Positions 45,011 through 54,448 are shown, numbered from the stretch's first letter. The stretch is 64,000 bases of DNA from Natrinema ejinorense (GCF_002494345.1 NZ_NXNI01000001.1:2914001-2978000); one strand, 5' to 3'. Notes: generated by a model not told the origin, from the sequence alone. Numbers and translations: made by a program.

Positions 45011-45234
45011 CGATAGCTAATTGTCTGGTCCACCGCTGGGTGGGGCTGAAAGGTGCTTTCAGAGAGTTGTTGTGAGCATTCGTTGAAACCAGACTGAACC
45101 GCTAACACTCCGAAAGCCCCGACACCGCTCGAGGGCTGCGACTCGCTGCGGTCCTCGGCCTTCGGCCTGCGGTCCTTCCGTCGTCTCGCACCTCGAGCGG
45201 CGTCGCCCCTTTCAGTCCCACCCAGCGATAGCTA
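45011..45234. repeat. Inverted-repeat element between the cassette and the nuclease-like gene
   Basis: CGCTGGGTGGGGCTGAAAGG (45034-45053) recurs inverted at 45208-45227 with one mismatch. The 9-base direct repeat CGATAGCTA lies at 45011-45019 and 45226-45234, like a target duplication. The inside (about 150 bases) is GC-rich with the hairpin GGCCTTCGGCC and codes for nothing I can support. This resembles small non-autonomous elements known from haloarchaea. It fills the gap 44962-45286. Confidence 0.5.
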
Positions 45235-45286
45235 GCGACACGTGCTTTCGCACGGTGACGTCTCGAGAAGCCCGAAACAAACCAAA

Positions 45287-46558
45287 TCAAACTGGCTCCC
45301 GAAGCGCCCAGACGTCCTCGAGTGGCTCGAGTCGACTCGGCTCCGCCCCACGCTGCGTAAGGATGCCCGCGTGGTACAGCATCGCCTTCAGTTGGAACAC
45401 CGTCGGCGAGTGGTAGACGGAGCCATCCGCGAGTGCCGCGGGCCGAAGCTCGCCGTCTTCGGTCAGCACGCGACTCCGGACGCCGTCGGTCCCCCGAACG
45501 AACAGCTCGACGGTAAACGAGGGATGCAACTCGTGCAGGTATTCCACGACGTCCACGAGCGACGGCTCCGTGATCCCGTCCGCGTGCATGCACTGGAGTT
45601 CGTGGACGAGTAGCTCCGTCGCCTCGTAGTCGAACAGCACGCGGCGAGCTAACTGGCCCCACGCCGGCGCGAGATCGACGAACCGTTTTCCCGATCGGTA
45701 CCAGTTCTCGAACTCCGCGAGGGCCGCCTCGACGCTCCCGTACCGTGCCTTCGCGAACCGGACGACTTCCTCGCCGAGCGAGGTCAGTTCGACACCCGTG
45801 ATACCCTCGTCCCTCCCGACGCCCTCGACGCCGTCCTCGATCAACCCGAGGAATGCGGCTCCCTGCCGGGCGCTGTCGACGGCGCTTACGACCTTGTGCT
45901 CCGACAGCAGTGCCTCCGTATCCCCAGCCGCGTAGTGGGCCAGCGGATAGCCCAGATAGTTCTTCGGATGGTTCAGACCGAACGACGCGTCGGCGACGCC
46001 CTGCGCGCTCGCCTGGAACCGCAGCGCCGTCGCCTCCGTCGTCGTCCGATTCCCGACGACGCGGGGCACCTCGAGTGCGTCCACCTCCCCCGCGGAATCG
46101 ACCCCGAGCACGCCGACGTTCAGTTCCCGCGCGAGCGTCCGGTCGGTCTCGGAGATCGCAGTCGCGGGCGCGGCGAGATAGGCCGCGTTCGCCTCGTGAA
46201 GCCGATCGTAGGCCTGGAGGATTCCGCGTTGCGTATCGACGCCGCCGCTGGTCTCCCCTTTCGCCTCCACGGCGATCAGCGGCGGTTCCTCGCCCAGCCG
46301 CTCGACGGCGAGGAGGTCGGACTCGAGGGTGCGAACCCCCACGAGATCGGGGTAGCCGCCGCCGATCCGAACGTGGTTGAACGGTGCCAGACAGTCCCGA
46401 ACGGCGGGATCGACTGGCCGGCCGGGGAGCCACTCCGCCATCGAGAACTGGGTGTCGGCCACCGCGTAGGCGGTCGACTCGTCGGCCGCGGGAAAGAGCC
46501 GCCGCTTCGCGTGGGCCAGCACCTGCGGTTCCGAGAGCGATCGGGCCGCACTACTCAT
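45287..46558 (-). CDS. PD-(D/E)XK nuclease-like protein
   Basis: The 423-aa protein has a restriction-endonuclease-like core: D71 in GYPDLVGV, E98-x-K100 in PLIAVEAKGE, and Q115 in ILQAYDRL, with the following AAYLAAP strand. The C-terminal 230 residues are helical, ending in a winged-helix-like QLKAMLYHAGILTQRG. The fold suggests a DNA-cutting or DNA-handling enzyme, possibly defence related, but no specific family is recognised. It is divergent from the HAD gene. Confidence 0.65.
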   Translation of the reverse strand: MSSAARSLSEPQVLAHAKRRLFPAADESTAYAVADTQFSMAEWLPGRPVDPAVRDCLAPFNHVRIGGGYPDLVGVRTLESDLLAVERLGEEPPLIAVEAKGETSGGVDTQRGILQAYDRLHEANAAYLAAPATAISETDRTLARELNVGVLGVDSAGEVDALEVPRVVGNRTTTEATALRFQASAQGVADASFGLNHPKNYLGYPLAHYAAGDTEALLSEHKVVSAVDSARQGAAFLGLIEDGVEGVGRDEGITGVELTSLGEEVVRFAKARYGSVEAALAEFENWYRSGKRFVDLAPAWGQLARRVLFDYEATELLVHELQCMHADGITEPSLVDVVEYLHELHPSFTVELFVRGTDGVRSRVLTEDGELRPAALADGSVYHSPTVFQLKAMLYHAGILTQRGAEPSRLEPLEDVWALREPV

Positions 46559-46644
46559 GCCTGCTCATCGGACAGCGGTCTCAAGAATGTTCTGGCGATC
46601 GTGAAACGGGTGGGCTTTATTTTCGGCGGGTCGTCTGAGGGAGT

Positions 46645-47526
46645 ATGAACGCAGATGCCGTCGTCCTGGACATCGACGGCGTACTCGTCGACGTCGCCGA
46701 CTCCTATCGGCGCGCGATCGTCGAGTCCGTCGAAGCCGTCTACGACCGGACGATCCGCAAAGCCGACATTCAGGAGTTCAAAGACGCGGGCGGGTTCAAC
46801 AACGACTGGGAGCTGACCGACGCCGCCGCCCTCTACGTCCTCGCGACCGCTGAGGGCTACGACCGGTCGCTCGAGGCGTTCACCGACGAGATAGCCGCCG
46901 CGGGCGGCGGGTTCGAGGCGGCCGAAACCGTCGTTCGCGACGCGATCGGCGCGCGGGCCACCCAGCGCGTGACGGGGCGGTTAGACCGGGCGCGGCTTCG
47001 GGACGTCTTCCAGCAGCTGTACCTCGGGGACGAACTCTATCGCGGTCTCGAGGGCGGCGAGCCGGACCTCGACCGCGAGACCAGCGGGTTCATTCACGAC
47101 GAGCCGGTCTTGCTCGAGGCCGACGCTCGCGACCGGCTGCTCGAGGGGTACGACGTGGGCGTCCTGACCGGTCGGCCGGCGGCCGAAGCCGAGATCGCCC
47201 TCGAGCGGGTGGGGCTCGACGACGCGATTCCGGTCGCGCACCGCTTTACGATGGACGACTGGGCGGAGGGGAAACCGCATCCGCACGCGTTGACGACGCT
47301 CGCGGAGCGATTCGAGGCGACAAGCGTCGTCTTCGTCGGTGATACCTTAGACGACGTCCGGACGGCGGGAAACGCCAGCGAGGCTGATCCCGACCGGGAG
47401 TACCGCGGCATCGGCGTCCTGACCGGCGGGCTGACCGGCGAGGAGGGCCGGCGGAAGTACGAGCGCGAGGGCGCAGCGGCGGTCCTCGAGTCGGTTAACG
47501 CCGTTCCCGACTGGCTCGAATCGTAG
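46645..47526 (+). CDS. HAD-superfamily phosphatase (TIGR01548 type)
   Basis: The 293-aa protein opens [20 protein letters not shown] with the nucleophile Asp in D-x-D, has GLLTGR-type motif II ([13 protein letters not shown]), the lysine in GKPHPHA and the acidic motif FVGDTLDDV. The cap domain contains [15 protein letters not shown], the feature of TIGR01548, a group tied loosely to histidine biosynthesis (imidazole-phosphate-like). Substrate not certain. Confidence 0.88.
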   Translation: MNADAVVLDIDGVLVDVADSYRRAIVESVEAVYDRTIRKADIQEFKDAGGFNNDWELTDAAALYVLATAEGYDRSLEAFTDEIAAAGGGFEAAETVVRDAIGARATQRVTGRLDRARLRDVFQQLYLGDELYRGLEGGEPDLDRETSGFIHDEPVLLEADARDRLLEGYDVGVLTGRPAAEAEIALERVGLDDAIPVAHRFTMDDWAEGKPHPHALTTLAERFEATSVVFVGDTLDDVRTAGNASEADPDREYRGIGVLTGGLTGEEGRRKYEREGAAAVLESVNAVPDWLES

Positions 47527-47553
47527 GCTCGAAGCGACGGCTCGGCGGATTCG

Positions 47554-48003
47554 CTAGGACCGGTCGGCGGGAAAGCGGACGAACGTCAACCAGAATTCCT
47601 CGAACGATCGGCTGAGGTCGATGAACTCGTCGGGTTCGATCGGTTTCTGGACGTACGCGTTCGCGTGGCGGTCATAGGAGCGGGCGATGTCCGCTTCGGA
47701 TGCGGAACTCGTCATCACGATCACGGGGATCGATCGGAGCGCCGGTTCCGCCTTGAGTTCCGAAAGGATATCCGCGCCGTCGACATCGGGGAGCTGGAAG
47801 TCGAGCAAGATCATGTCCGGCCGCGGGCTGTCCGCGTGCTCGTTGCGCTGGTAGACGAAATCGAGCGCCGTCTCTCCGTCGGCGGCAGTGTGAATCTCGC
47901 TCGCGATGTTCGCGTCCTCGAGCGATTCGGAGAACAGCCGTACGTCTCCGGGATTGGGCTCGATTAGCAAGATCGTAATAGCATCGTTGATAGGTGGAGA
48001 CAT
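47554..48003 (-). CDS. Single-domain response regulator
   Basis: The 149-aa CheY-like receiver has E15 at the metal pocket (LIEPNPGD), the phosphorylated D68 in ILLDFQLPDVDG, the switch Ser/Thr in VMTSSASEADI and K in YVQKPIEPDEF. There is no output domain. The group resembles receivers that pair with haloarchaeal hybrid sensor kinases (VEDNPGD type). No kinase is adjacent. Confidence 0.9.
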   Translation of the reverse strand: MSPPINDAITILLIEPNPGDVRLFSESLEDANIASEIHTAADGETALDFVYQRNEHADSPRPDMILLDFQLPDVDGADILSELKAEPALRSIPVIVMTSSASEADIARSYDRHANAYVQKPIEPDEFIDLSRSFEEFWLTFVRFPADRS

Positions 48004-48111
48004 ACCATAGATTGGAGCGAGTACTAAAAGAAGTGCCCGGTAACCTCGTTGAAATATGTCTGAACGACCAGCACACCGGACGAAAAGTGGGAGAACGAAT
48101 ACTACAGCCCA

Positions 48112-48675
48112 TCACACGGCTGGGTCGTCCAGCCGATTGCACGAATCGAATCGATCGTCGGTCAGGTAGACCGTTCCCTCGCGAACCGCGACGGCGATCG
48201 ACTCGAGCGCATCGCCACGACACGGCCCGGCCGTACAGACGCCGTCGCCGCACTCGAAGCGCGCCCCGTGTTCGTGGCACACGAGCTGGTCGTCCGCGAC
48301 GATCGCACCGGGACCGGGATCGAGCCGGACGTCCGGTTTGTGGGGACAGGAATTCCGCCACGCGACAGCGTCTTCGCCCTGCCGCTGGAGGATCAGTTCC
48401 GTCCCGCGAGCCCCGGATCGGGCCTCACACCGCAACGTACCGTTCGTGGGCACGTCGGCGAGCGGGGCGATCCGACGCGGTTCGTCGGTGGCGGTCGCGT
48501 CGCCGTCGACAGCGTCGTGAGCGATTTCGTCGTCGCTCGAGTCGCCCTCGCTTCCCCCCGCCACGCTGAACCGAAACGTCGCGTCCTCGATCGAGACGTC
48601 CCCCTCGTCGTCGTAGACGCGAGCGGACGTCGATTCGTCGTCTCCCTCGAGCGTTACCCGGACGGGATCGGTCAT
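48112..48675 (-). CDS. Rieske [2Fe-2S] protein
   Basis: The 187-aa protein has an acidic N-terminal region of about 65 residues and then a Rieske domain with C110-x-H112 (SCPHKPD) and C133-x-x-H136 (VCHEHGARF), the cluster ligands. It lacks a membrane anchor and looks like a ferredoxin-type Rieske component of soluble oxygenases or a stand-alone carrier. The preceding AT-rich block (TAAAAGTATG) holds the promoter. The ATG at 48675 is chosen. Confidence 0.9.
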   Translation of the reverse strand: MTDPVRVTLEGDDESTSARVYDDEGDVSIEDATFRFSVAGGSEGDSSDDEIAHDAVDGDATATDEPRRIAPLADVPTNGTLRCEARSGARGTELILQRQGEDAVAWRNSCPHKPDVRLDPGPGAIVADDQLVCHEHGARFECGDGVCTAGPCRGDALESIAVAVREGTVYLTDDRFDSCNRLDDPAV

Positions 48676-48801
48676 ACCCACTATTTTCGGGTAGCCTAAA
48701 AGTATGTTCCGGGAGAGCGCCGGTCGGCCCCGACTCGATGCGCGCCGTCGATCCTCGAACCCCCGCGATATTCCTTTAGGGGAGCCCGGCGAAGGACCGG
48801 T

Positions 48802-49026
48802 ATGGACGAGGAAGTCACCGTCGACGTCGAGGTCGAAGTTGAAGTGGACTCCACCGAACTCGAGATCGAGGTCGGCGACGAACGCGAATTCGAGGGCGAA
48901 CTCGAGGCCGGCGGGCTGACGATCGAAGTCGAAGCCGAAGTCTCAGTCGAGGGCGAAGCGACCGACGACGAAACGGCCGAAACGACCGACGACGGGACCG
49001 GCGACGACGAGACGACCGACGACTGA
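48802..49026 (+). CDS. Small very acidic protein
   Basis: The 74-aa product is strands of alternating Val/Glu/Asp (VTVDVEVEVEVDSTELEIEV) then a low-complexity Thr/Asp/Glu tail. It may be a beta protein adapted to salt or a low-complexity artefact of GC-rich sequence; the tidy ATG, stop and spacing argue for a gene. Family unknown. Confidence 0.5.
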   Translation: MDEEVTVDVEVEVEVDSTELEIEVGDEREFEGELEAGGLTIEVEAEVSVEGEATDDETAETTDDGTGDDETTDD

Positions 49027-49099
49027 CGTCGCCGCCGACGGCTCCGAGACGGCGAGAGTGAGAGTCGGTTTTATAATCACACCATGCCAATGCCTGTCC

Positions 49100-49519
49100 A
49101 TGTATCGCGTGTTGATGCCGGTCGATACCAGCGAGGACCGTGCGCTGGCACAGGCCGAGTACGTCGCATCGCTTCCGAACGCCGCGGACACAGTCGAAGC
49201 GTACATCCTGTTCGTCTTCACCGGGGACAGCGAGGAGCTCCCGCGGGAGTTCGAGAACTTCAAATCCGCCTCGCGGATCGGCTCGGTCCGTCGCGCCCAG
49301 GAAGCCCTCGAGGAAGCCGGCGTCGACGTGACGATCCTCGAGGACAGCGGTGACACTGAGGAAGACATCCTCGAGGAAGCCGAGGCCTTTGACGTCGATT
49401 CGATCGTCCTCGGTGGTCGGAAGCGCTCGCCCGTGGGGAAGGCGATCTTCGGCAGCACCACGCAGGGCATTATTCTCAATTCCGACCGCCCGGTCGTCGT
49501 TACCGGGAGCGGCGACTGA
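49100..49519 (+). CDS. Universal stress protein (UspA family)
   Basis: This 139-aa second UspA of the window begins MYRVLMPVDTSEDRALAQAE and has the nucleotide loop GGRKRSPVGKAIFGSTTQG followed by RPVVV. It should bind ATP. It is not closely similar to the copy at 30280. Its start is set at ATG 49100, with a TATA-like GGTTTTATAATC about 25 bases before it. Confidence 0.9.
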   Translation: MYRVLMPVDTSEDRALAQAEYVASLPNAADTVEAYILFVFTGDSEELPREFENFKSASRIGSVRRAQEALEEAGVDVTILEDSGDTEEDILEEAEAFDVDSIVLGGRKRSPVGKAIFGSTTQGIILNSDRPVVVTGSGD

Positions 49520-49785
49520 CGCTCGTTGCACTCGAGGGGACCTCCCCCGTCCGACGGACGCTGTGGCTCACGGCTGCTGTCGAATCCGACGGCCGGCGAC
49601 CACCGGTCTCTCCGATCCGTTCACTGCACGTCTCCGATCGTGGCGGTACTCGAGGCGAATCGCCACCCCAGCGGGCTCGAAACACACGACGGTGGCCGAC
49701 GTACTGCTGTTGACTCGAGTCGGCCCATAACTCCGCATGTACCCGCCGGCAGCCATCTTATCCGGATCGATACCGACGCACCAGT

Positions 49786-50622
49786 ATGGAGATTCGGGAG
49801 CCGGAGCCCGCGGAAGCCGAGCGGATTCGAGCCGTCGTGGACAGTTCGATGACGACCTCGTTCAGGCTCAGTCCGGGCCAGATCGACGGCATTACCGACG
49901 ATCAGTTCGACGACGACACCGTCACGGAGAAGATCGACGACGGAGACACCGTCCTCTACGTCGCCGAGAGCGGCGAGGATATCGAGGGCGTGACCATCAC
50001 TGGCTTCGTCGAAGGACGTCTCGAAGACGAGTGGGGCGAGGTAAACTGGCTGTTCGTCGATCCGGAGCATCGAGGACAGGGCATCGGGACGGCGCTGTAC
50101 GACGCCGTGACCGAAACCCTCCGCGATCGCGGTGTCGATCACGTCTGTGTCACCGTCCTCGAGGCCAACACCGAGGGCCACGGCTTCGTCGAACGGTTCG
50201 GCCTCGAGCACGACGGCGATCGGCGTATCGAAGTCGCCGGCGAGTCCCTCGTGAAGTACGTGTACACCGATTCGGACGTCGACGTGGATCTCCCGACGGA
50301 GTCGAGGGAGACTGAGTCGGAGGTCGACGAGAACGCGGAGCCAGCGACGTTCCCCGAAACGGAGCGGACGGAGGGGCACCTGACGGCAACTGCGGGCGAC
50401 GAGACGGTGTACGTCGCCCGGGAGGAAGAAGAGTCGGGGACTGCAGCGCCGTTTTTCGGTACCTACGAAGACGAAGCCCACACCGAACAGTACGGATACT
50501 ACTGTGCGAACTGTGGCTCGCTCGACGTCTCGATGGACAACATGGAACGACTCGAGTGTAGCGAGTGTGGCAACTCACACGCGGAGCGTTCCGAGGAGTC
50601 GTACGACGGGTCGCATCTCTGA
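49786..50622 (+). CDS. GNAT acetyltransferase with C-terminal zinc ribbon (DUF5816-like)
   Basis: The 278-aa protein has a GNAT domain (1-160) with acetyl-CoA loop EHRGQGIGTALYDAV and VTVLEANTEGHGFVERFG. An acidic linker of about 45 residues follows, then a zinc-ribbon domain (C-A-N-C-G ... C-S-E-C-G, about 242-268). DUF5816 is the name I recall for the C-terminal part. The acetyl acceptor is unknown. Confidence 0.85.
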   Translation: MEIREPEPAEAERIRAVVDSSMTTSFRLSPGQIDGITDDQFDDDTVTEKIDDGDTVLYVAESGEDIEGVTITGFVEGRLEDEWGEVNWLFVDPEHRGQGIGTALYDAVTETLRDRGVDHVCVTVLEANTEGHGFVERFGLEHDGDRRIEVAGESLVKYVYTDSDVDVDLPTESRETESEVDENAEPATFPETERTEGHLTATAGDETVYVAREEEESGTAAPFFGTYEDEAHTEQYGYYCANCGSLDVSMDNMERLECSECGNSHAERSEESYDGSHL

Positions 50623-50696
50623 TTGCGGCCACTGTCGGAATCGACCGTCGCTCCGGCCGTTCCGAGTCGGCCGATCGAACCCGAACCGCGTCGCGG

Positions 50697-51203
50697 TCAC
50701 TTCGCGAAGATGCTGTCGGCCGTCGCCGCGCCGACGACGCTGAACACCGATCCGACGGTCACCGCTTTGAACGAGGTCAAGACGAGTTCACAGGAGGTCG
50801 CGGCGTTCTCGAGGACCGGACCGGAGGCACGAAACAGGCCCACGGGGTTGCAGGCGGTCGTGGCACCCTCGAGGAACGTCTCGGGGGCACCGAACAGGAG
50901 GGCGAGTACAGTGACCGAGCCGAACGTGACGACCATCAGCGAAATAAAGCGGACCGGAACGCCGGCGACCTCCTGTTCGTCGTCGAGGTCGCGGGTCGTA
51001 TCCGCCTTGTACAGCGCCGCGTAGCCGATCGCGAAGACGATGGCGACGATCACCAGCGCCTGCAGAACGTGCATGTTTCCGGCGAGGACCCAGACTTCTT
51101 CCGTGACCACGAACGGACCCGCGAGCAGGAACCCGCCGACGATCTGCTGGGCCGAGTCCGCGAGCCGAAAGTCGCGCGGACGGCGCGGGCGTCGAAGTTT
51201 CAT
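50697..51203 (-). CDS. DUF2391-like membrane protein
   Basis: The 168-aa protein has a basic N-terminus (MKLRRPRRPRD) and about four helices with GGFLLAGPFVVTEEVWVLAG in the first, the feature of DUF2391 (TIGR02587-like) proteins of haloarchaea. Two cysteines lie in an outer loop. No function is known. Convergent with the acetyltransferase gene. Confidence 0.8.
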   Translation of the reverse strand: MKLRRPRRPRDFRLADSAQQIVGGFLLAGPFVVTEEVWVLAGNMHVLQALVIVAIVFAIGYAALYKADTTRDLDDEQEVAGVPVRFISLMVVTFGSVTVLALLFGAPETFLEGATTACNPVGLFRASGPVLENAATSCELVLTSFKAVTVGSVFSVVGAATADSIFAK

Positions 51204-51350
51204 AGCAGGTGATTATGGCGGAACGGCAAAACGGTCCCGTTCGAGGAATTCTCGACACTCCCGGTACCGATGGCATCGAGACCGCCAGTCGCTGCTCGAG
51301 ACGACGCGACCCTCGCGCTGTGAGCGCCGGCTCCTATAATGAAAGATTTC

Positions 51351-52091
51351 TTACACGAACAGCAACAACGCTGCGTAGCCCGCTGCCCCGACCGCGAACG
51401 ACCAGAACCGACTCTCGCGGTCGGGAGGCAACTCCTCTTTGATCACGTTGAGGATGATACCACCCGCGAGGAACGGAACGAACACCGCGATGAGGAGGCC
51501 GATATTCTCGAGGGCGTAGCCGCTCGAGAAGCCGGCGATCACCGCCGCCGAGAGGAGCCAGCGGCCCCGACGGTGGTACGTGACGCCGTGGTGTGTTCGG
51601 AGCGCATCGTCGATACCGACGAAGTGCAGTGCCATCGCGCCGACGTAGAAGAACAGGTTGCCGAGGTGGCGATCCCAGAGGAGATAGCCGACGATCGCGT
51701 TGTAGGCGGCGAACGATCCGACGTGAATCCAGAACACGCCGGTTCCGGACGATTCCTCGTCCCCGTTCGAACCGGTGTTCGCCCGTCGGGCGAGTTGCTC
51801 GAGACCGTAGAAGACGACGAACCCGAGCAGGGCGATCAGATAACCGTGGTGTTCGGCGAAGGCGGTCGGCGTCCCGTAGGCCTCGAGTGTGGCCGCGGCC
51901 GCCCCGACGTCGGGGAGGAGGTGGACGAACACGTAGGCGACGGAGACGCCACCGGCGGCCGACAGCCAGCGGCTCCGCGGAATGCGGCCGCCAAACCCCA
52001 GTCGACCGGCGAAGAGGTGAACGAGTCCGAGAGCGATCGCAAACACGGGCCTGAGCATCGTCTCGGCACCCAGTGAGCCGATCGAAACCAT
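51351..52091 (-). CDS. ZIP-like membrane protein
   Basis: The 246-aa protein has about eight helices. YVFVHLLPDV, AMALHFVGIDDALRTHHG and AGGIILNVIKEELPPDRESRF correspond to the His/Glu-bearing helices of ZIP metal transporters, but the classical HNxxDG and EIPHE motifs are not preserved. It could be a divergent ZIP or a sensor-like relative. It follows the Na/Ca exchanger gene on the same strand across palindrome copy B. Confidence 0.7.
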   Translation of the reverse strand: MVSIGSLGAETMLRPVFAIALGLVHLFAGRLGFGGRIPRSRWLSAAGGVSVAYVFVHLLPDVGAAAATLEAYGTPTAFAEHHGYLIALLGFVVFYGLEQLARRANTGSNGDEESSGTGVFWIHVGSFAAYNAIVGYLLWDRHLGNLFFYVGAMALHFVGIDDALRTHHGVTYHRRGRWLLSAAVIAGFSSGYALENIGLLIAVFVPFLAGGIILNVIKEELPPDRESRFWSFAVGAAGYAALLLFV

Positions 52092-52145
52092 CGTTCGATC
52101 TGAGCCACCATCGGCGTCCCCATAGGTCTGTGGCCAGCCCGTTCA

Positions 52146-52227
52146 GACGGACCGCTGTCAGGCAGTGCCGGCGACCCCAGGGCCGGATCGCGGGGTCGCG
52201 ATCACTCGGGCCAGGGGACCGTCTCAG
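52146..52227 (+). repeat. Stop-codon-associated palindrome, copy B
   Basis: It starts GACGGACCGCTGTC and ends AGGGGACCGTCTCAG, the last 15 bases being identical to copy A. The centre is more changed (GACCCC faces GGGGTC). The right end contains the stop codon of the sodium/calcium exchanger gene. Confidence 0.8.
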
Positions 52228-53609
52228 TCGTCGGCGCTGTGGGGGTGCTCGCCGCCGGTCGACATCGCATCGCCGACCGTCCCCGCGGTTCGCCGGACGA
52301 GACGGCCGAACGCTCGCCGCCGGCTGACGAACAGCACCGTCCCGAGCACGACGTAGATCCCGCTGTAAATGAGCAACAGGTCGGTGCTCGAGACCGGTAA
52401 GGTGGCCAACTCGCGGATGATGACGAACTCGAGGAAGACCTGCGAGAGGAACAAGGAAAGTAAGACGACCGCTTCCCCGACCGAGATCTCGAAGCGGAGC
52501 AACAGGGAGACGGCGAAGAACGACTGGGCGGCGGTCAGCCAGATTTCCGCCGACTGCTTGAAGTCGAACGCGAGGACGCCGTACTGACCCAGCGCGATCG
52601 AGTGGACGACGACGAGGGTGCCAATGAGCAGCGTCCACTGGTTGAGCTTCGAGGAAATGAGCGCGTTGAAGCCCGCGGTCGAGCGGGCCTTGTTCACCAG
52701 GTAGACGACGACGATGAGTTCCGGCGCTTCGGAGGCCAGCGGCGCGATCCACTGGATCATGAAGAAGGAGGGAATGCCCACGCTCTCGCCGAGTGACTCG
52801 AGGCCGTGAGCGAAGGGTTCGACGGCCGTGAAGATCATCACGCCCGAATAGGCAAAGAGCACGAAGACGGTCGCGATCCGGGCCGGTTTCGACAACCGCT
52901 GTAGGTACGCCGGGACGCCGACGTGGTCCATGTCCGGTTCGACTTCGCCACGGATGATGACCGCGATGTAGCAGACGTAGAGCCCGACCAGAAACAGCAT
53001 GTCGAAGATATCGATCCCGCCGTTGAGCGGGACGAGGAACGCCCAGAGCGTCGCGATCAGCAGGAACACGACCTCGAGGCCGATCTCCCGGTCGAGGACG
53101 ACGACGTCCGAGAGGAAGCCCTCGCGTTTCTCGACCGAGGGATCGGTCGACGAGCCCCGCCGATAGATCGTAAAGAGGGCGACGCCGGCCCAGCCGATGC
53201 CGATGAGGATTCGGTTCGCGCCGGTCATGTTGGCGACGGCCAAGTTACCGGCCTCGATCCCGCGTTCGGTCCCGGCGAACACGCCCGCGTTCCAGGCGTA
53301 GAGCGCGTCGACGGCGTACTCCGGGGCGACTGCGAGCACCGCCAGAACGGCGATCGCGAACGCCTGGGGAACGTCCTTTTCGGCGGTTTCAGCCGCCCAC
53401 GCGAGCAGAAAGGCCGAACCCAGCACGGCGAGGCCAGTCACGAACACCGTCCACAGCGTCGATAGCGATCGGAGCAGGGCCGGGGCCCGATACTCGAACC
53501 CTGCGGCTGTCGCGAGCCAGGGGAGGATGTCGGTGGCCCCGATCACGGCGACCCACGGAAGTGTTAGTGCGACTGCGGCCGAAATCGCGCCCAACGCCTG
53601 TCGTCTCAT
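52224..53609 (-). CDS. Sodium/calcium exchanger family protein
   Basis: The 461-aa protein has two homologous membrane halves with the inverted-repeat motifs LAVLAVAPEYAVDALYAW and APLASEAPELIVVVYLV, equivalent to the alpha-1 and alpha-2 ion sites of the CaCA superfamily. A cytoplasmic charged loop is near residue 185. Likely cation antiporter for calcium; the exact ion pair is unproven. Its stop codon is inside palindrome copy B. Confidence 0.88.
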   Translation of the reverse strand: MRRQALGAISAAVALTLPWVAVIGATDILPWLATAAGFEYRAPALLRSLSTLWTVFVTGLAVLGSAFLLAWAAETAEKDVPQAFAIAVLAVLAVAPEYAVDALYAWNAGVFAGTERGIEAGNLAVANMTGANRILIGIGWAGVALFTIYRRGSSTDPSVEKREGFLSDVVVLDREIGLEVVFLLIATLWAFLVPLNGGIDIFDMLFLVGLYVCYIAVIIRGEVEPDMDHVGVPAYLQRLSKPARIATVFVLFAYSGVMIFTAVEPFAHGLESLGESVGIPSFFMIQWIAPLASEAPELIVVVYLVNKARSTAGFNALISSKLNQWTLLIGTLVVVHSIALGQYGVLAFDFKQSAEIWLTAAQSFFAVSLLLRFEISVGEAVVLLSLFLSQVFLEFVIIRELATLPVSSTDLLLIYSGIYVVLGTVLFVSRRRAFGRLVRRTAGTVGDAMSTGGEHPHSADD

Positions 53610-53678
53610 GGAGATCGTCTACGACCGCGTACCGGTCGAAAGGGGATACGTGGTACGGTGCGATGTGGATCCTGCCTG

Positions 53679-54344
53679 CTACTGCTGTGGTGTTTGCTCC
53701 TCGTAGGGCTGGACGACGACGAATCCGTCCGAGCCCGTAAACTCGAGCTGGTAGGTTTCGTCGGAAGATTGGCCGATCATGTTCGAGAGAGTGCGGTCGA
53801 CGTGGCTGCCGGGAGTCGTCCCGCTCCAGGCGACGGTCGCGCTGGGATCGGTTCTGACTGGCGGTTCCAGGACGAGCGGTTCGCCGTGGGTCGTGATCGC
53901 GACGCTACCGGGTCCGACGAGCGAGACGTTCGTCAGTCCGCCAGCGGAGAAGCCAGCGATACTATTGATCGTCCGGATTTCGTAGTCGACCGACGACTCG
54001 AACGCGAGAACGTCGTTACCGTTGACCGAGATCTCCTGTCCGGGATCGAGATCGATGACCTGAATCTTCTTCTCCTGATCCGCGAGATAGAGATGGCCCG
54101 TTCCCGACGCCTCCATGACGGGCGTCCCCTCGCTGGTTGCCTTCTCCTTGAGGAATCCAGTAATCCCGCCTTCGGCCGAGGACTTCCCCTCGAAGGAGAT
54201 GTCCCCGTCGTAGGCGATCATCGATCCGGCTTTGGCGATGATGGACCCGTCGAGGGCGATGTCGAGCAGCTTGCCGTTCTCGAGTTGAAACGTTTCGCCC
54301 CCATCCTTCGGTTCGTTCGCGGTAACGAATTCGTCGATGTTCAT
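53679..54344 (-). CDS. AIM24-family protein
   Basis: The 221-aa protein is a beta-sheet repeat protein of the AIM24/TRAP-like family (FQLENGKLLDIALDGSIIAK, AGSMIAYDGDISFEGK, SGTGHLYLADQEKKIQVIDL). Bacterial and archaeal relatives may bind membranes, but no biochemical role is established. The tail is Gln-rich (PYEEQTPQQ). There is no signal peptide. Confidence 0.88.
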   Translation of the reverse strand: MNIDEFVTANEPKDGGETFQLENGKLLDIALDGSIIAKAGSMIAYDGDISFEGKSSAEGGITGFLKEKATSEGTPVMEASGTGHLYLADQEKKIQVIDLDPGQEISVNGNDVLAFESSVDYEIRTINSIAGFSAGGLTNVSLVGPGSVAITTHGEPLVLEPPVRTDPSATVAWSGTTPGSHVDRTLSNMIGQSSDETYQLEFTGSDGFVVVQPYEEQTPQQ

Positions 54345-54448
54345 GGTATACAGAGCCGTGAGACGACTCTACCGGTCCTATTGGGGAAGTCAGGTCAAAT
54401 AGTTGTTCATCTGCTAATTTCAGCTCGACGGATACTGATCGACCGCGG

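Noticed and set aside
45102-46433. A 443-codon minus-strand frame overlapping the nuclease-like gene
   Set aside because: It runs through the inverted-repeat element and is Arg/Gly/Pro-rich; the other minus frame has the PD-(D/E)XK motifs.
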